Positions 12,545-21,360 of a stretch of 31,326 nt of DNA are shown here, piece by piece (positions within the stretch are counted from its first letter, which is position 1; each line of letters opens with the position of its first letter). Where the stretch lies: contig BEXV01002191.1 in NCBI GenBank assembly GCA_003118195.1, positions 21,261 through 52,586 of the forward strand, written 5' to 3'. Origin of the DNA: Hemicentrotus pulcherrimus (lineage: Eukaryota > Echinodermata > Echinoidea > Camarodonta > Strongylocentrotidae). The notes beneath the pieces are model-generated. The model was not told the origin of the DNA, did not search any database, and saw nothing but the letters and a program-made list of their open reading frames with translations. Made by a program: the position numbers and the translations under genes.

Positions 12545-15500
12545 ACAACAGGACCTCGATTCTTTATCGTGTTTTCGATCAACATGATGCTCACACATGA
12601 CTTTATTTTAACATGCATTTCGTTGATTGACGTCCAGACGAGAAAAAAACATTGTACAGCTATGCAATAAATTCTGGTAGTATGAACATGGTGTTGGACA
12701 ATCTAGTGGGGACGATATCTGTCGCTCTGACATCTAAAGTTCTGCCATCATGATTGTTAGTTTTTTTAAGGATATCAACCAGCAGTCGAAGCTAAAATCA
12801 GTATATATGTCACGTCAATAAGAATACAGACATCTGTAGGTGTTGGAGCACACCCATTCATGCACGATTGCCTCCTTTATTGCAATGCGGTTTCAGCCAA
12901 CCCCAAACAAAGAATCTTACTAGTTCTATGTTTTTTCTAAATGGAAATAAAGTTATGGGTAGAATGAAACGGAAGAGTACACATCGGTAACTAAAAATTT
13001 ATTTGGGTAAACTACCGGAATTTGATTTTGTTATATTCTATCTTTTGGTAATCAGGAGACAAAGGAAAGTTTTGAATCATGATCGGGTATGAAAGATGGA
13101 TAGTCATTATAAATCTGATGACGCGTAAGCGAAAGATGAAGGTGGGTAAAGAAACTATGAAAAATGAACTCCGTCAATCAAGGCTCTATCTTCATTACGC
13201 AGCACAATCAGTGTCATGATTAAGCTTGTCACCATAACCCTATTCTTCCCGAGAGTAAGGGGGGTGATGACAGCCCCCCTCATTGCCCTCAAGCATCCCC
13301 TGCTTACGGTGTCATTTCTGTGTGCTTGCAGAGGAACGATGGAATCAAATGAAGGAAATGGATTATTATGCCTCAAAGAGACAAGTTTGTAGTCTCATCC
13401 CTGTCAGATTAAGGTGCCTTTGTGGACATGTACTTTTTTCTTTGAATGTACTTTTTTCTTTGATTCCTAATTGTGTCTTCTATCTTCATGTCACAAGAAA
13501 GCTAGCATTAGAAAAATTAAATTAAGAAGATGACAATCATTTCAAATTGTGTTGTTGATCTTGTGTAAAGTTTTGGAAGACATTAGGAAAAGAGTTGGTT
13601 AGATATTTCTTTTAGTTGTGTCAGTATGTTCCTTATAATGTTTTTTTTTTTTTAATTCAGATTTTGTTCTTAAAACTGTATTGAATTTTTGGAAAGGTCA
13701 CACATTAATCAATTTCGGTAGCTAGACTCATTTATCCCATTTACTTCTGGTACCTATAATAAGAAATGTTTCTTGTACATGTAGATACTCTGGGAGAAGT
13801 TCATTATGACATTCAGGATGCCAAAGATAAGTTGTTCTTACGTCATCTCCTCAGCCAGCCAGTCTCGTGTCCCATCAATGTTGGGTATATTATTGATGTA
13901 ACTTTGATTGAAAGATTGTAAGTGGGGAAAGGGTCAAATGTCATGAGCAGGAATGTGATTATCATGTCAGGCAGCAGAACTGTGAAATGTCTTACCCCCT
14001 AGAGACTCTCAGAAGGTGCGCTCATATCAACATATTTCTGAGAAGATACCTTTATGTGTCTGGATCCAGAGGAGCGTTAGCTCGTGTTATCTCGTTTCAT
14101 TCAAAGAAATTTCATTCAAGTGTGAATCCTTCTTTAATCGGAGCAAAACATAAACATTCCGCTGGAGATCCCAGGCTTCAAAACATGATAGCCGTGATCA
14201 CATAGGGAGGAAATGGCGCATTAGCCCTTTTTACGTTTGGACGGGTGTCGCGTCGTCGCTAACACAGCCCAAGCCTTAGTCATTTCTGGTCTTAGTCAGA
14301 CGATGGCACAACAAAGAAATGTACATTGTCGTTGAGGCAGAATACAACGAGTGTTGACACCCTGTTGACACCCTCTAGGCCTCTAATTCATGTTCATATC
14401 TCAAATATCAACTACCCACCCACCCACATTGTTCATGGCTATTTCTAGATATTTTAGACATCAGAAAATTGTATTACTGAGTGGGAGGGTGAAACTGTTG
14501 TTTATAAAGTACTTTGTGCTCACCTTTATTAGGCTATATGGTACTATTTGATGAAAATCTCTTTTTTAAGCGCACTCTAACCAAGTTAATAGTCTGAAAG
14601 GGTCTATTAAGTCATCACATGAAATAAGATAGTTTCAGTCTTCTTTTTATCATGTAGGCTTACCTTTTTACATAAAAGAAATTATCGTTCGTATATCATC
14701 CTTTCTTGTCATTCCAGGAATATATTGCCTTATTAGCTTACCCCAGTAATTTATTCAGGTGAACACTTTTTTTTTCTTTCTTTCATTTGCGATAAGGGAT
14801 CAATTGAGCTTTTGAATACAATCATTAATTCCTTTTCAAGGGGATGTTATTTCTATCAACAGGGAAAGGGGTGTATTATTTTTTCAAAATGCATAGTTTG
14901 GCCTCAATCTCCATTATCCAAGATGGTTTGCGGTTATAGATCGAGACTCGACAATGGTTCTGATTATCCCGTGAAACCGGGGCCCCTGGGAAGTGCATGC
15001 TTGGCAGCCATTCAGGAGTCGAGGTGCTGTGATATACCTCTCACTCGGCCCTGTTTCCTCTTGCGGAACAGGTGCTCTCGTCTGAGCCTAATTCCCTTCT
15101 TTCCTGAGCGCGCCTTGCCTTCGTTCTCTCACTGGGAGGCTGCCTGTCTTCACATCTAATCCTCTTCTCATCACCTTACCTGCGCTTTTCATGAATTGAA
15201 TGAGGCCATCTAAGGAGGCCGAAGGAACTCGCTCTTAACCTCTTTGGCGTTATTCTATTGTCGAGCGTGACAGCTGTTTAGGACAGAACAGAGACCTAAT
15301 TTGATAGCCATTTTGTCATTTTGTGAAAGCGCTGTACACATCTGTGTCATTTCCACAGCGAGTTCCAAGTTGTGGACTGTTTGTGAGATGGTAATAGCCC
15401 CCCAAGAAATTATGATTTGCCATTTAATTGAACTGTAGTAAAGCAACATAAATTCCACTTGATTCATCCCTGTTGATGACAGGCAAGTAACAAAGTGCTA

Positions 15501-15997
15501 TCTATCTCTTCCGCAGTCTTGCAGACAAGTGTCATTCAGAGCAATCCAATCATTACTTGGATTCAAGCATCACATATATTGTTCCAATATTTGCTTGAAT
15601 TCCTGTTCTCCCTATAAACTCGGGGGATAATAACAGATGCCAATTTGCCCAACCGTGAGAGCAAATAGTCTACCTTTTTTTCTATGATCCTATTCACTCC
15701 TGTTGTGTTGGCTTGTGAGAAAATAGTGTGTATTTTACCACCAAGGGATTAGCTTTAGCCTTGCTTTTGAAAAGATCATCAAGCAAAGAAACCACTCCTT
15801 TGAATCGAATTCATCATTTTTACATGATTCTCATTTTCTACCCTCCCCTTGCCTTTATGAGAGGAATAATGGAGCATTCCAATCGGTGTGTTGTGATTGC
15901 TGAAAGGAGTCAAAACTGTTTGACAATGGCGAGCTGTTTAGATCTTGCAGCTTGATTTCCAGCAGTCTGCGATTGTCTGGCAACGAACACAGAGCCT
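12545..15997. other. Gene-free intron with complex patches
   Basis: Mixed sequence. A GC-richer block at about 14890-15240 stays open in one frame over 115 codons, but the translation resembles nothing and no splice sites frame it. An 18-bp unit is tandemly doubled at 13428-13463, and there is a T11 run near 13641. Confidence 0.45.
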
Positions 15998-16054
15998 CCT
16001 TGCCAGCGAAGGTCAGTCAAGGTGACTGTACTAGTCACACTCAAACTGGCAAGG
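15998..16054. repeat. Nested 57-nt hairpin
   Basis: Outer arms CCTTGCCAG (15998-16006) and CTGGCAAGG (16046-16054) pair perfectly. Inside them GTGACT (16022-16027) and AGTCAC (16033-16038) pair around a 5-base loop. The internal loop is asymmetric (15 versus 7 bases). It lies about 440 bases upstream of the coding exon. Confidence 0.6.
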
Positions 16055-16461
16055 CACTTCTAGTCTTGATAAACCAGACTGTGGATAGCTTGTACGCTTG
16101 GTGAAACTGGAAGCATGTCGAGGGTTTGGAATCTTAGACTAGGAGCTTGTCTGACAAGACAGTAATCGGATTACCTGAATTGTTTGTGCAAAAAATGATG
16201 AGCGTTGCCCTTTAAAGAGGCGATTAGAGAGAATAATGGGGGAGTTATTTTTTTCATGAGGGATTGAAAGTGGGTTAGTGGGTCTCTGGGTGAGCCTACC
16301 TCCTACCTGTGTGAGAAAGCAAATAGAGAACCACTCAAACAAGAGGAAATTTCACCTGTCAACTGTAATGCCTGTACATCATGTGTGTGTGTGTGTTTGA
16401 AGGGAATATTTCCACCCCTTTTGACCAAAGAGGGTGCTGGGTTGTTGAGGGTAATGTGGTA

Positions 16462-16502
16462 TTTCAACCTTCTTTGTTCATTTCTGTGTTTTGCAGGTGC
16501 AG
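16462..16502 (+). promoter_or_regulatory. 3' splice site with two in-frame AGs six bases apart
   Basis: A run rich in T and C (CTTCTTTGTTCATTTCTGTG and on) leads to TTTTGCAG at 16489-16496, followed by GTGCAG at 16497-16502. Both AGs could serve as acceptor, and the choice changes only 6 nt of 5' UTR in the linear mRNA. The first AG is favoured by distance from the pyrimidine tract. Confidence 0.75.
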
Positions 16503-16554
16503 TGACTCGTTTGGATTTCTATACTTTGGATCATTCTACAATTTCTTGGAGTCC

Positions 16555-16578
16555 ATGGTGTTGGATATGTGCAAGTGA
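16555..16578 (+). promoter_or_regulatory. uORF 1 in the 5' UTR (7 codons plus stop)
   Basis: ATG at 16555 reads seven codons to TGA at 16576-16578, in a different frame from the main ORF. G at +4 and C at -3 (GTCCATGG) give moderate context. It could lower translation of the main ORF in the linear mRNA. The reading is certain; the function is inferred. Confidence 0.5.
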
Positions 16579-16642
16579 TACGGCAATCGGATCCTGGCGT
16601 TTTTGTGCAGGAACCCAAGTTTTGGCTGCGTGACTGCTGTTC

Positions 16643-16684
16643 ATGCTGTTCAGCCCAGATGTGATCATTAACTGGCCTTGCTGA
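16643..16684 (+). promoter_or_regulatory. uORF 2 in the 5' UTR (13 codons plus stop)
   Basis: ATG at 16643 reads 13 codons to TGA at 16682-16684, ending 82 nt before the main ATG. A third ATG at 16659 is followed at once by TGA (16662-16664), a minimal start-stop. All close before 16767, so reinitiation at the main ATG is possible. Confidence 0.5.
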
Positions 16685-16766
16685 AGAAGGTGCCAAGGTG
16701 CGGCTTTTTGGTCGCACTCCACCCGAGAGCTTACTCCAGCAGGCATCCAAGCCCGAGTGTCACAAG

Positions 16767-17594
16767 ATGGACAGTAGCCACACTCGGGAGGATACCAATG
16801 CACCAAGTTACGACAGCAGCGACGAGTGGGAGATAGGATTAGGTAATCTCATCATTGACCTGGATGCTGACCTGGAGAAAGACGGCCACCATGATGGCCC
16901 TCCCGCGCACCTCGAAGCCAGCCCCATGAAGGTCGGCAAGATGAAGATCAAACGCAAAGTGAGCAGCAGTGCCACCAAAGGCGAAGGGGTGTCCCCGATC
17001 ACCGTTCGCAAGGACTCGAATGCAAGCACGGGATCCTCGTCCACGATGGACGACGCATCCAGCGCTTACGCCTCCCCGGATCGGTCGGGGCGGGCCGAAG
17101 ACCAGATTGGAAAACCGACAAAGAACGTGGCTGCGCCACCCAGCAACCAAAGTGGAAGTAGTAGCAATAGTAGTGGCCCTAAGCTGGAAGTGAATCCAGG
17201 TTTGAAGCTTGATAAGCTTCTCGCAATAAAACCCATGACGCCCATGACAACCATGACGCCCATGACAACCATGAGCAACGTACTGCAGCTAAAGACTCCC
17301 AGTCCCAGCACGAACCTCCTCAACCCCTCCCCCGCCCCCGCTACCACCGCCACGCCACCTCTGAATGCGCCTCCAGCCAGACCCAGCTCCCTGCACCTTC
17401 CTGGAGAAGGGGGCAAGCAACAGAAGACTCCTAAGAGCCCTGGTGAGGAGGCAGGGGAAGGGGAAGAGGCTGCCAGTAAGAAGATAAAGATTGAGAAGGA
17501 TTGTAAGGTAGATGGTGCAGCGGGGAAGAGGAGTGGAGAAGCCAGCTGCAGTAGTGGAAGGAAACATGGAGGCAAGAAGGCCAAGGTTGACAAG
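16767..17594 (+). CDS. ZNF608/ZNF609: N-terminal coding part of a ZNF608/ZNF609-family protein (partial, first coding exon)
   Basis: Vertebrate ZNF608/ZNF609 are nuclear proteins of roughly 1,400-1,500 residues with a single C2H2 finger, linked to NIPBL/cohesin loading and Integrator; the Drosophila relative is scribbler/brakeless. Only 276 residues are encoded here and the finger is not reached. The call rests on residues 15-39: YDSSDEWEIG followed by GNLIIDLDADLEKD, which from memory differs from vertebrate ZNF609 at only three positions (S18, E22, L25). After this come a basic patch (about 55-65), Ser-rich stretches, an exact MTPMTT repeat (157-168), a Pro-rich segment (177-206), an acidic/lysine segment with IKIE (240-243, a SUMO-type psi-K-x-E match), and a basic tail (265-273) that could be a nuclear localisation signal. 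ATG 16767 is chosen because it is the first ATG in frame after the stop at 16662-16664, and it has A at -3 and G at +4. Coding ends in phase 0 on AAG at the donor. Family certain; paralogue not resolvable. Confidence 0.93.
17235..17270 (+). repeat. In-frame 18-nt tandem repeat in the CDS (two exact copies)
   Basis: ATGACGCCCATGACAACC occurs twice in a row (17235-17252, 17253-17270), encoding MTPMTT twice. The copies are identical at DNA level, which points to a recent duplication and to likely length variation between individuals. It lies in a disordered-looking Ser/Thr/Pro region. Confidence 0.9.
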
Positions 17595-17600
17595 GTAATA
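17591..17600 (+). promoter_or_regulatory. 5' splice site closing the first coding exon
   Basis: CAAG|GTAATA, with G at -1, A at -2 and +3, and A at +4. Splicing here leaves the frame in phase 0 after residue K276. Reading through instead gives 55 more residues rich in F, S and L before a TAA at 17760-17762; these look like translated pyrimidine-rich intron rather than protein. Confidence 0.8.
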
Positions 17601-18039
17601 ACTTCATTCTTTCTATACTTTAGTCCCACAATGTCATTTGTATTCCCTTCTTGCTCTCTTAACCATTTCCTTTATTATTCACCCAATTGGTTCTTTTCTT
17701 TTTCTTCTTTAGATTTCTTTTCTGTATTTCAATCTCCTCTCCCCCTCTCTCTCTCTCTTTAAACTTTGTTGTTGTTATTACCTTCTTGCTTATGTTTATA
17801 TTTGCTTTGAGTTTCTTGTCATCCTTTTTTTTTCTGTTTCCGTTTCATATCATCTGCTGAGAGTTCCCAGCAGACAATATATTATACTACTAACTTCCGT
17901 AACCTTCATTTTGTAACTTATTTAGTGGATCTATTATTAATGAAGTAATAGTCCTTCTTTGTTAGAAAATGACAATCGCCACAATGCATTTGTAGATGGC
18001 CTCGTTTGTTTTCATGAATCTAACAAATGTAGAAGAGAA

Positions 18040-18480
18040 TGAAATGATGATGTTCGGAGCTAATCTGCACTGGAACACAGCCACATCAAAGTAAAAGTCC
18101 TGGAGTTGGCATTTTTTTTGTGGAATCAAATATCATGCCTGCAGTGTGTAAAAAAAAACCTGCCCGCATTACTTGCAAAACCGGCGAGGGATCGTGTTCA
18201 CCGCACCACCAATTCATTCAGGTTCAATTTTTATGGCAGTCAAGTCCACTTGAATTTCATTCCACGATTCTTGTTCGGAGTGCCTGATTAGGTTCACCCC
18301 CACAACGTCCCACGTTCAATCTTAAGAATGTGATAATAGACCACATAATCACTCGTGATGGGCCTTCTGCTTATCGCCGCCTCGCACCCATTTCTTCCCG
18401 AAGTTGCCAGTCTCCCAAGTCGCCTGATCCGCCGCAGTGGATGAAAGATAATCATTTCTAATTTCCTTCCTCCTTTGCTG
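18040..18480. promoter_or_regulatory. Candidate cis-regulatory block in the downstream intron
   Basis: A complex, GC-richer block without repeats in an AT-rich intron. It contains TCAAGTCCACTTGA (18240-18253), a perfect inverted repeat around CC that includes the NK2-class site CCACTTGA, a posterior-Hox-like TTTATGGC just before it, and several GATAA-type cores. No splice sites or conserved protein frame argue for an exon. Inference from composition and motifs. Confidence 0.35.
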
Positions 18481-18500
18481 ATGGGTCAATTTACCGTGCT

Positions 18501-18651
18501 AAGAGGGAGAGAGAGGGTGAGAGATAGGGAGAGGGTGAGAGAGAGAGAGACAGAGGGTGAGAGAGAGACAGAGAGAGGTTGGGAGAGAGAGACAGAGACA
18601 GAGAGAGATAGAGAGAGAGATGGAGAGAGACAGAGAGAGGGATAAAGAAGC
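18501..18651. repeat. GA-rich tract with GACAGAGAGAGA units
   Basis: Nearly pure purine on the plus strand, about 900 bases past the exon's donor site. It is complementary in sense to the CT tract at 4.5-5.0 kb in the upstream intron. Confidence 0.92.
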
Positions 18652-18881
18652 GTCCATGGAGGTATGTATGAAAGAGCAGTGAAACATTTTCAAGACTTCT
18701 GATTTTGCACTTGCCCTCCATGTCTGTCTTCGTCTAATATTTCAAGAGTTTAGTGGTGATGGGGGAAAGTAGTTTTATCCTGATTCATGAAATGATGTTC
18801 ATTGAAATTAATCCTCTATATTTCCATGTAAGCAGTTTTCTCAACCCACCTCTTTCTCTGACTCCTTCATTGAATTGAAGT

Positions 18882-19241
18882 TTGTTTTATTAAATATTGG
18901 CTGGACTCGACTTTCTCAAGTGCCAAGATGAAATTGATAGTACTTGGCCTAGTATATTTGTAAGTATCGGCGAAAGCTCAACAAGAATAAATATTGGAGA
19001 AAAAACCTTCAGGAGTTTTTCTTCCATGCTAAATAGCGTATTTATCAGGTGGGCTGTATCTATACAGACCACCTTANTTGTTTTATTAAATATTGGCTGG
19101 ACTCGACTATCTCAAGTGCCAAGATGAAATTGATAGTACTCGGCCTAGTATATTTTAAGTATCGGCGAAAGCTTAACAAGAATAAATATAGGAGAAAAAA
19201 ACCTTCAGGAGTTTTTCTCCCATGCTAAATAGCGTATTTAT
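18882..19241. repeat. Near-identical 164-bp direct repeat flanking an N
   Basis: Copy A 18882-19045 and copy B 19078-19241 differ by a handful of substitutions and two one- or two-base indels. An ambiguous base sits at 19077, one position before copy B. Most simply this is two haplotypes joined end to end at an assembly junction; a real tandem duplication is the alternative. Confidence 0.85.
19047..19074. repeat. 28-base foldback between the two copies
   Basis: AGGTGGGCTGTAT and ATACAGACCACCT pair at 12 of 13 positions around a two-base loop. It ends two bases before the N at 19077. Confidence 0.6.
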
Positions 19242-21044
19242 TATAAGTTGTTTGCTGATCAAATATTCCTTGCCTTTCAGCTGGGCGAGGGATCAAGGTT
19301 TAGAAGATGTGTCACCCTATGTAAGCTTACCCTGAATCTAGGGAGTAGGGGTCATCTAGAGGGGGAGATTGCTACTCATTTCCTCTGATGGTAGAGTGCC
19401 AGTAAAGTCGCTTCTATCCCTAAAACTTTGGCTGGTCTAACTGCGACAACAGTTTAGCCATGCTGTTAATTTCGGCATTGTTTTTAGAAAAGGTTTTGGA
19501 CTTTCGGTTAGGTCATGGATCGGAGAGGATGATGTTTACTGTTTATTTTTGAAATATTATAGGTTTCATATAAATGTCTATCTTTGACAATTAAACTATT
19601 AAAGGCCTATAAGTATATAAAGTATTTTAAAGAGATTTCACTATTACTGCTTCTTTTCAGTGGCCTTTATAGACAGGTTTGACTGTATTTCTTTTGGATA
19701 TTGTGTAATAATAGAAACTGAGGTGGCTGATCAAATATTATGTGTTATTGAGTATGTAAGAGTGATGTCACAATAAGAACGGATAAACATGGTGACCAAA
19801 CAGAGGCTGCAATGATCCAGATGATTGATTAAAAGGGTCATTAAGTAGTAGAGGGATTTGTTTATGATGTGACTCTGTGTGCCCTCACCGCTCCTTTGTC
19901 AATCCAGGGACAATGGAGTTACATCCCCTGGGCAGGGATCATTTGTTTGTGGTAGGGTCCATGGTTTGATCCTCAAAAGATCTAGCGTCCATTCAGACTT
20001 CATCAGAATTCATAGTATACCTTTAGCTAGCAATAGTAATTACTACTTCCTCTTTTTCTTGTCTGAATGGGGCATGCATAAAGAAAAGTTAAATTTTAAA
20101 AAAATTGTACAGCAAAATGCTTATTGAAGATACATATAGTTTCGAACAACAACTCCATGAGTATTGGGTTTCGGTTTTAGTCTGAATGTTGTATCATATG
20201 AAAATCTTATAGAAACTGGAAAAACTATCAAAACTGGAGTTTATCAGCACGATCATCATTGTGCTGGTTGGCTAACTGTCATATAGGCAGACCTTTTATA
20301 AGGATTGCATTTCTTTGTACAATGTTCTTACTCAGTGTGCACACTTTATGATTCTATACACAGTGTTTAGTGTTGTATAAATTTCCTGTAGGCTAAACAG
20401 GCCAAATGAGAGCAAATTCTAACGCTTTAATGCATGAATACGCACAGCTTATTGCTTCTAAGGTATTTTTCTTTGTAGTAGGATGTTTTTGCCAAAATTT
20501 TCATTTAAGGCTTGAGTAACCGGAGGTAGGATTTGAAAGATATACATCTGTGAGATTTCAATGACACCATGAAACATTTAATTGTTGGATTTGGGGATTT
20601 GCAGGGGAGGCAATTACGTTTCTTTGGGTTGAATGCGGAGGTGTGAATGGTTGTTTATCAGGGGTAAATCTTACTTCCAGTTTTTTGTTGGTGATACTTT
20701 TCAGTGATTATTATTGGAATCAATTGAGGATGATTTTGAAGCAGTGAAGGCCTGAAGGCTACAGTATTTATGTTCATCTGATAATCAAGTGGGTTCCTAG
20801 ATTTTTCTTTTATTTGTTATAAAAAAGACAGCAGGAAAGGAACCATCAAACGAAAGCTGGCCCACTATTAAATTATTGTGACTCTTGATGCATCACAGAG
20901 TGGTTTCTGTAAAAAATAGCTGACATTTATTCAAAATATAATTATAGGCAGAGAAACCATTTACCAATTTGTTTTCCAGACAAAATCTGGAAAAATTATT
21001 TTTAAATGTCTCAATTCTATACCTGAGACTTTCTGCATTTTATT
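19242..21044. other. Gene-free intron
   Basis: AT-rich. AGTGTGCACACT at 20334-20345 is a perfect 12-bp palindrome; otherwise nothing distinct was seen. Confidence 0.45.
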
Positions 21045-21360
21045 TTGGGACTTTATAGGCTCTGCATTTTTAACCCTAGCTCCCTTCCCAGTCATTTCCT
21101 TGGATACGAATTCCATCCGTGTCTTTCATTCGTTCATCTCTGTGTTCCGTGCTTTTCTGTCTTTCATCGTGCCCACATGAATTGCGATTCTTCTGGAGCC
21201 AGCTGTTTCGCACACATCTCGGGGACCTTGCCCATCGATCTACCAACTGGACAAGTTAAGTTTAGTCTTGGGATTGAGACCGCTTTCATCTCTTCAAAGG
21301 TGATCGCCACACATTTGGATACAGGCCTACTCATGGACGACCTGAAGTCTGCCAATTAAT
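21045..21360. other. Complex block open on both strands, unrecognised
   Basis: The plus strand is open for 104 codons and the minus strand for 63 codons across the same GC-richer patch. Neither translation resembles a family I know, and neither has a convincing acceptor/donor pair. It may be a conserved noncoding element or a decayed coding fragment. Confidence 0.3.

Larger units (their letters stand above)
1..16496 (+). other. Upstream intron (5' UTR intron) of the ZNF608/609 homolog, left end not seen
   Basis: No open reading frame in this stretch resembles a protein I recognise, and those present are mostly translations of CT/GA or GT/AC repeats. A 5' UTR intron of this size fits the family, where the start codon is in the second exon in vertebrates. 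The first 120 bases are GC-rich (with a GGCTC...GAGCC hairpin at 77-111) and could belong to another element or exon, but nothing proves it. Whether the left part is intron or intergenic cannot be decided. Confidence 0.55.
16497..17594 (+). other. ZNF608/ZNF609: Exon: 5' UTR plus first coding segment of the ZNF608/609 homolog (1098 nt)
   Basis: The exon is bounded upstream by a pyrimidine-rich 3' splice site ending TTTTGCAG at 16496 and downstream by CAAG|GTAATA at 17594/17595. The first 270 nt are untranslated, since the coding frame is closed by TGA at 16662-16664. Base composition changes sharply: the coding part is GC- and CpG-rich while both flanks are AT-rich. The layout (noncoding start, ATG inside, long coding run, flanking introns of many kb) matches exon 2 of human ZNF609 as I recall it. 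The upstream noncoding exon or exons were not found and may lie to the left of the window. Confidence 0.85.

Noticed and set aside
13332..13413. Possible upstream exon after TTTCTGTGTGCTTGCAG at 13331, with an ATG at 13339
   Set aside because: The acceptor looks plausible, but the frame closes after 17 codons and the only nearby donor (AAG|GTGCCT) is weak. Without RNA data it is more likely a decoy site.
14812..15159. 115-codon plus-strand frame
   Set aside because: GC-richer intron block, no recognisable protein, no splice-site pair; may be regulatory DNA.
16698..16766. Upstream extension of the coding frame from GTG at 16698
   Set aside because: Not an ATG, and the segment lies after an in-frame stop in a 5' UTR; the first ATG is at 16767 with good context.
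17066..17629. 187-codon minus-strand frame opposite the coding exon
   Set aside because: Antisense shadow of the GC-rich ZNF608/609 exon; Leu/Gly runs and no family resemblance.
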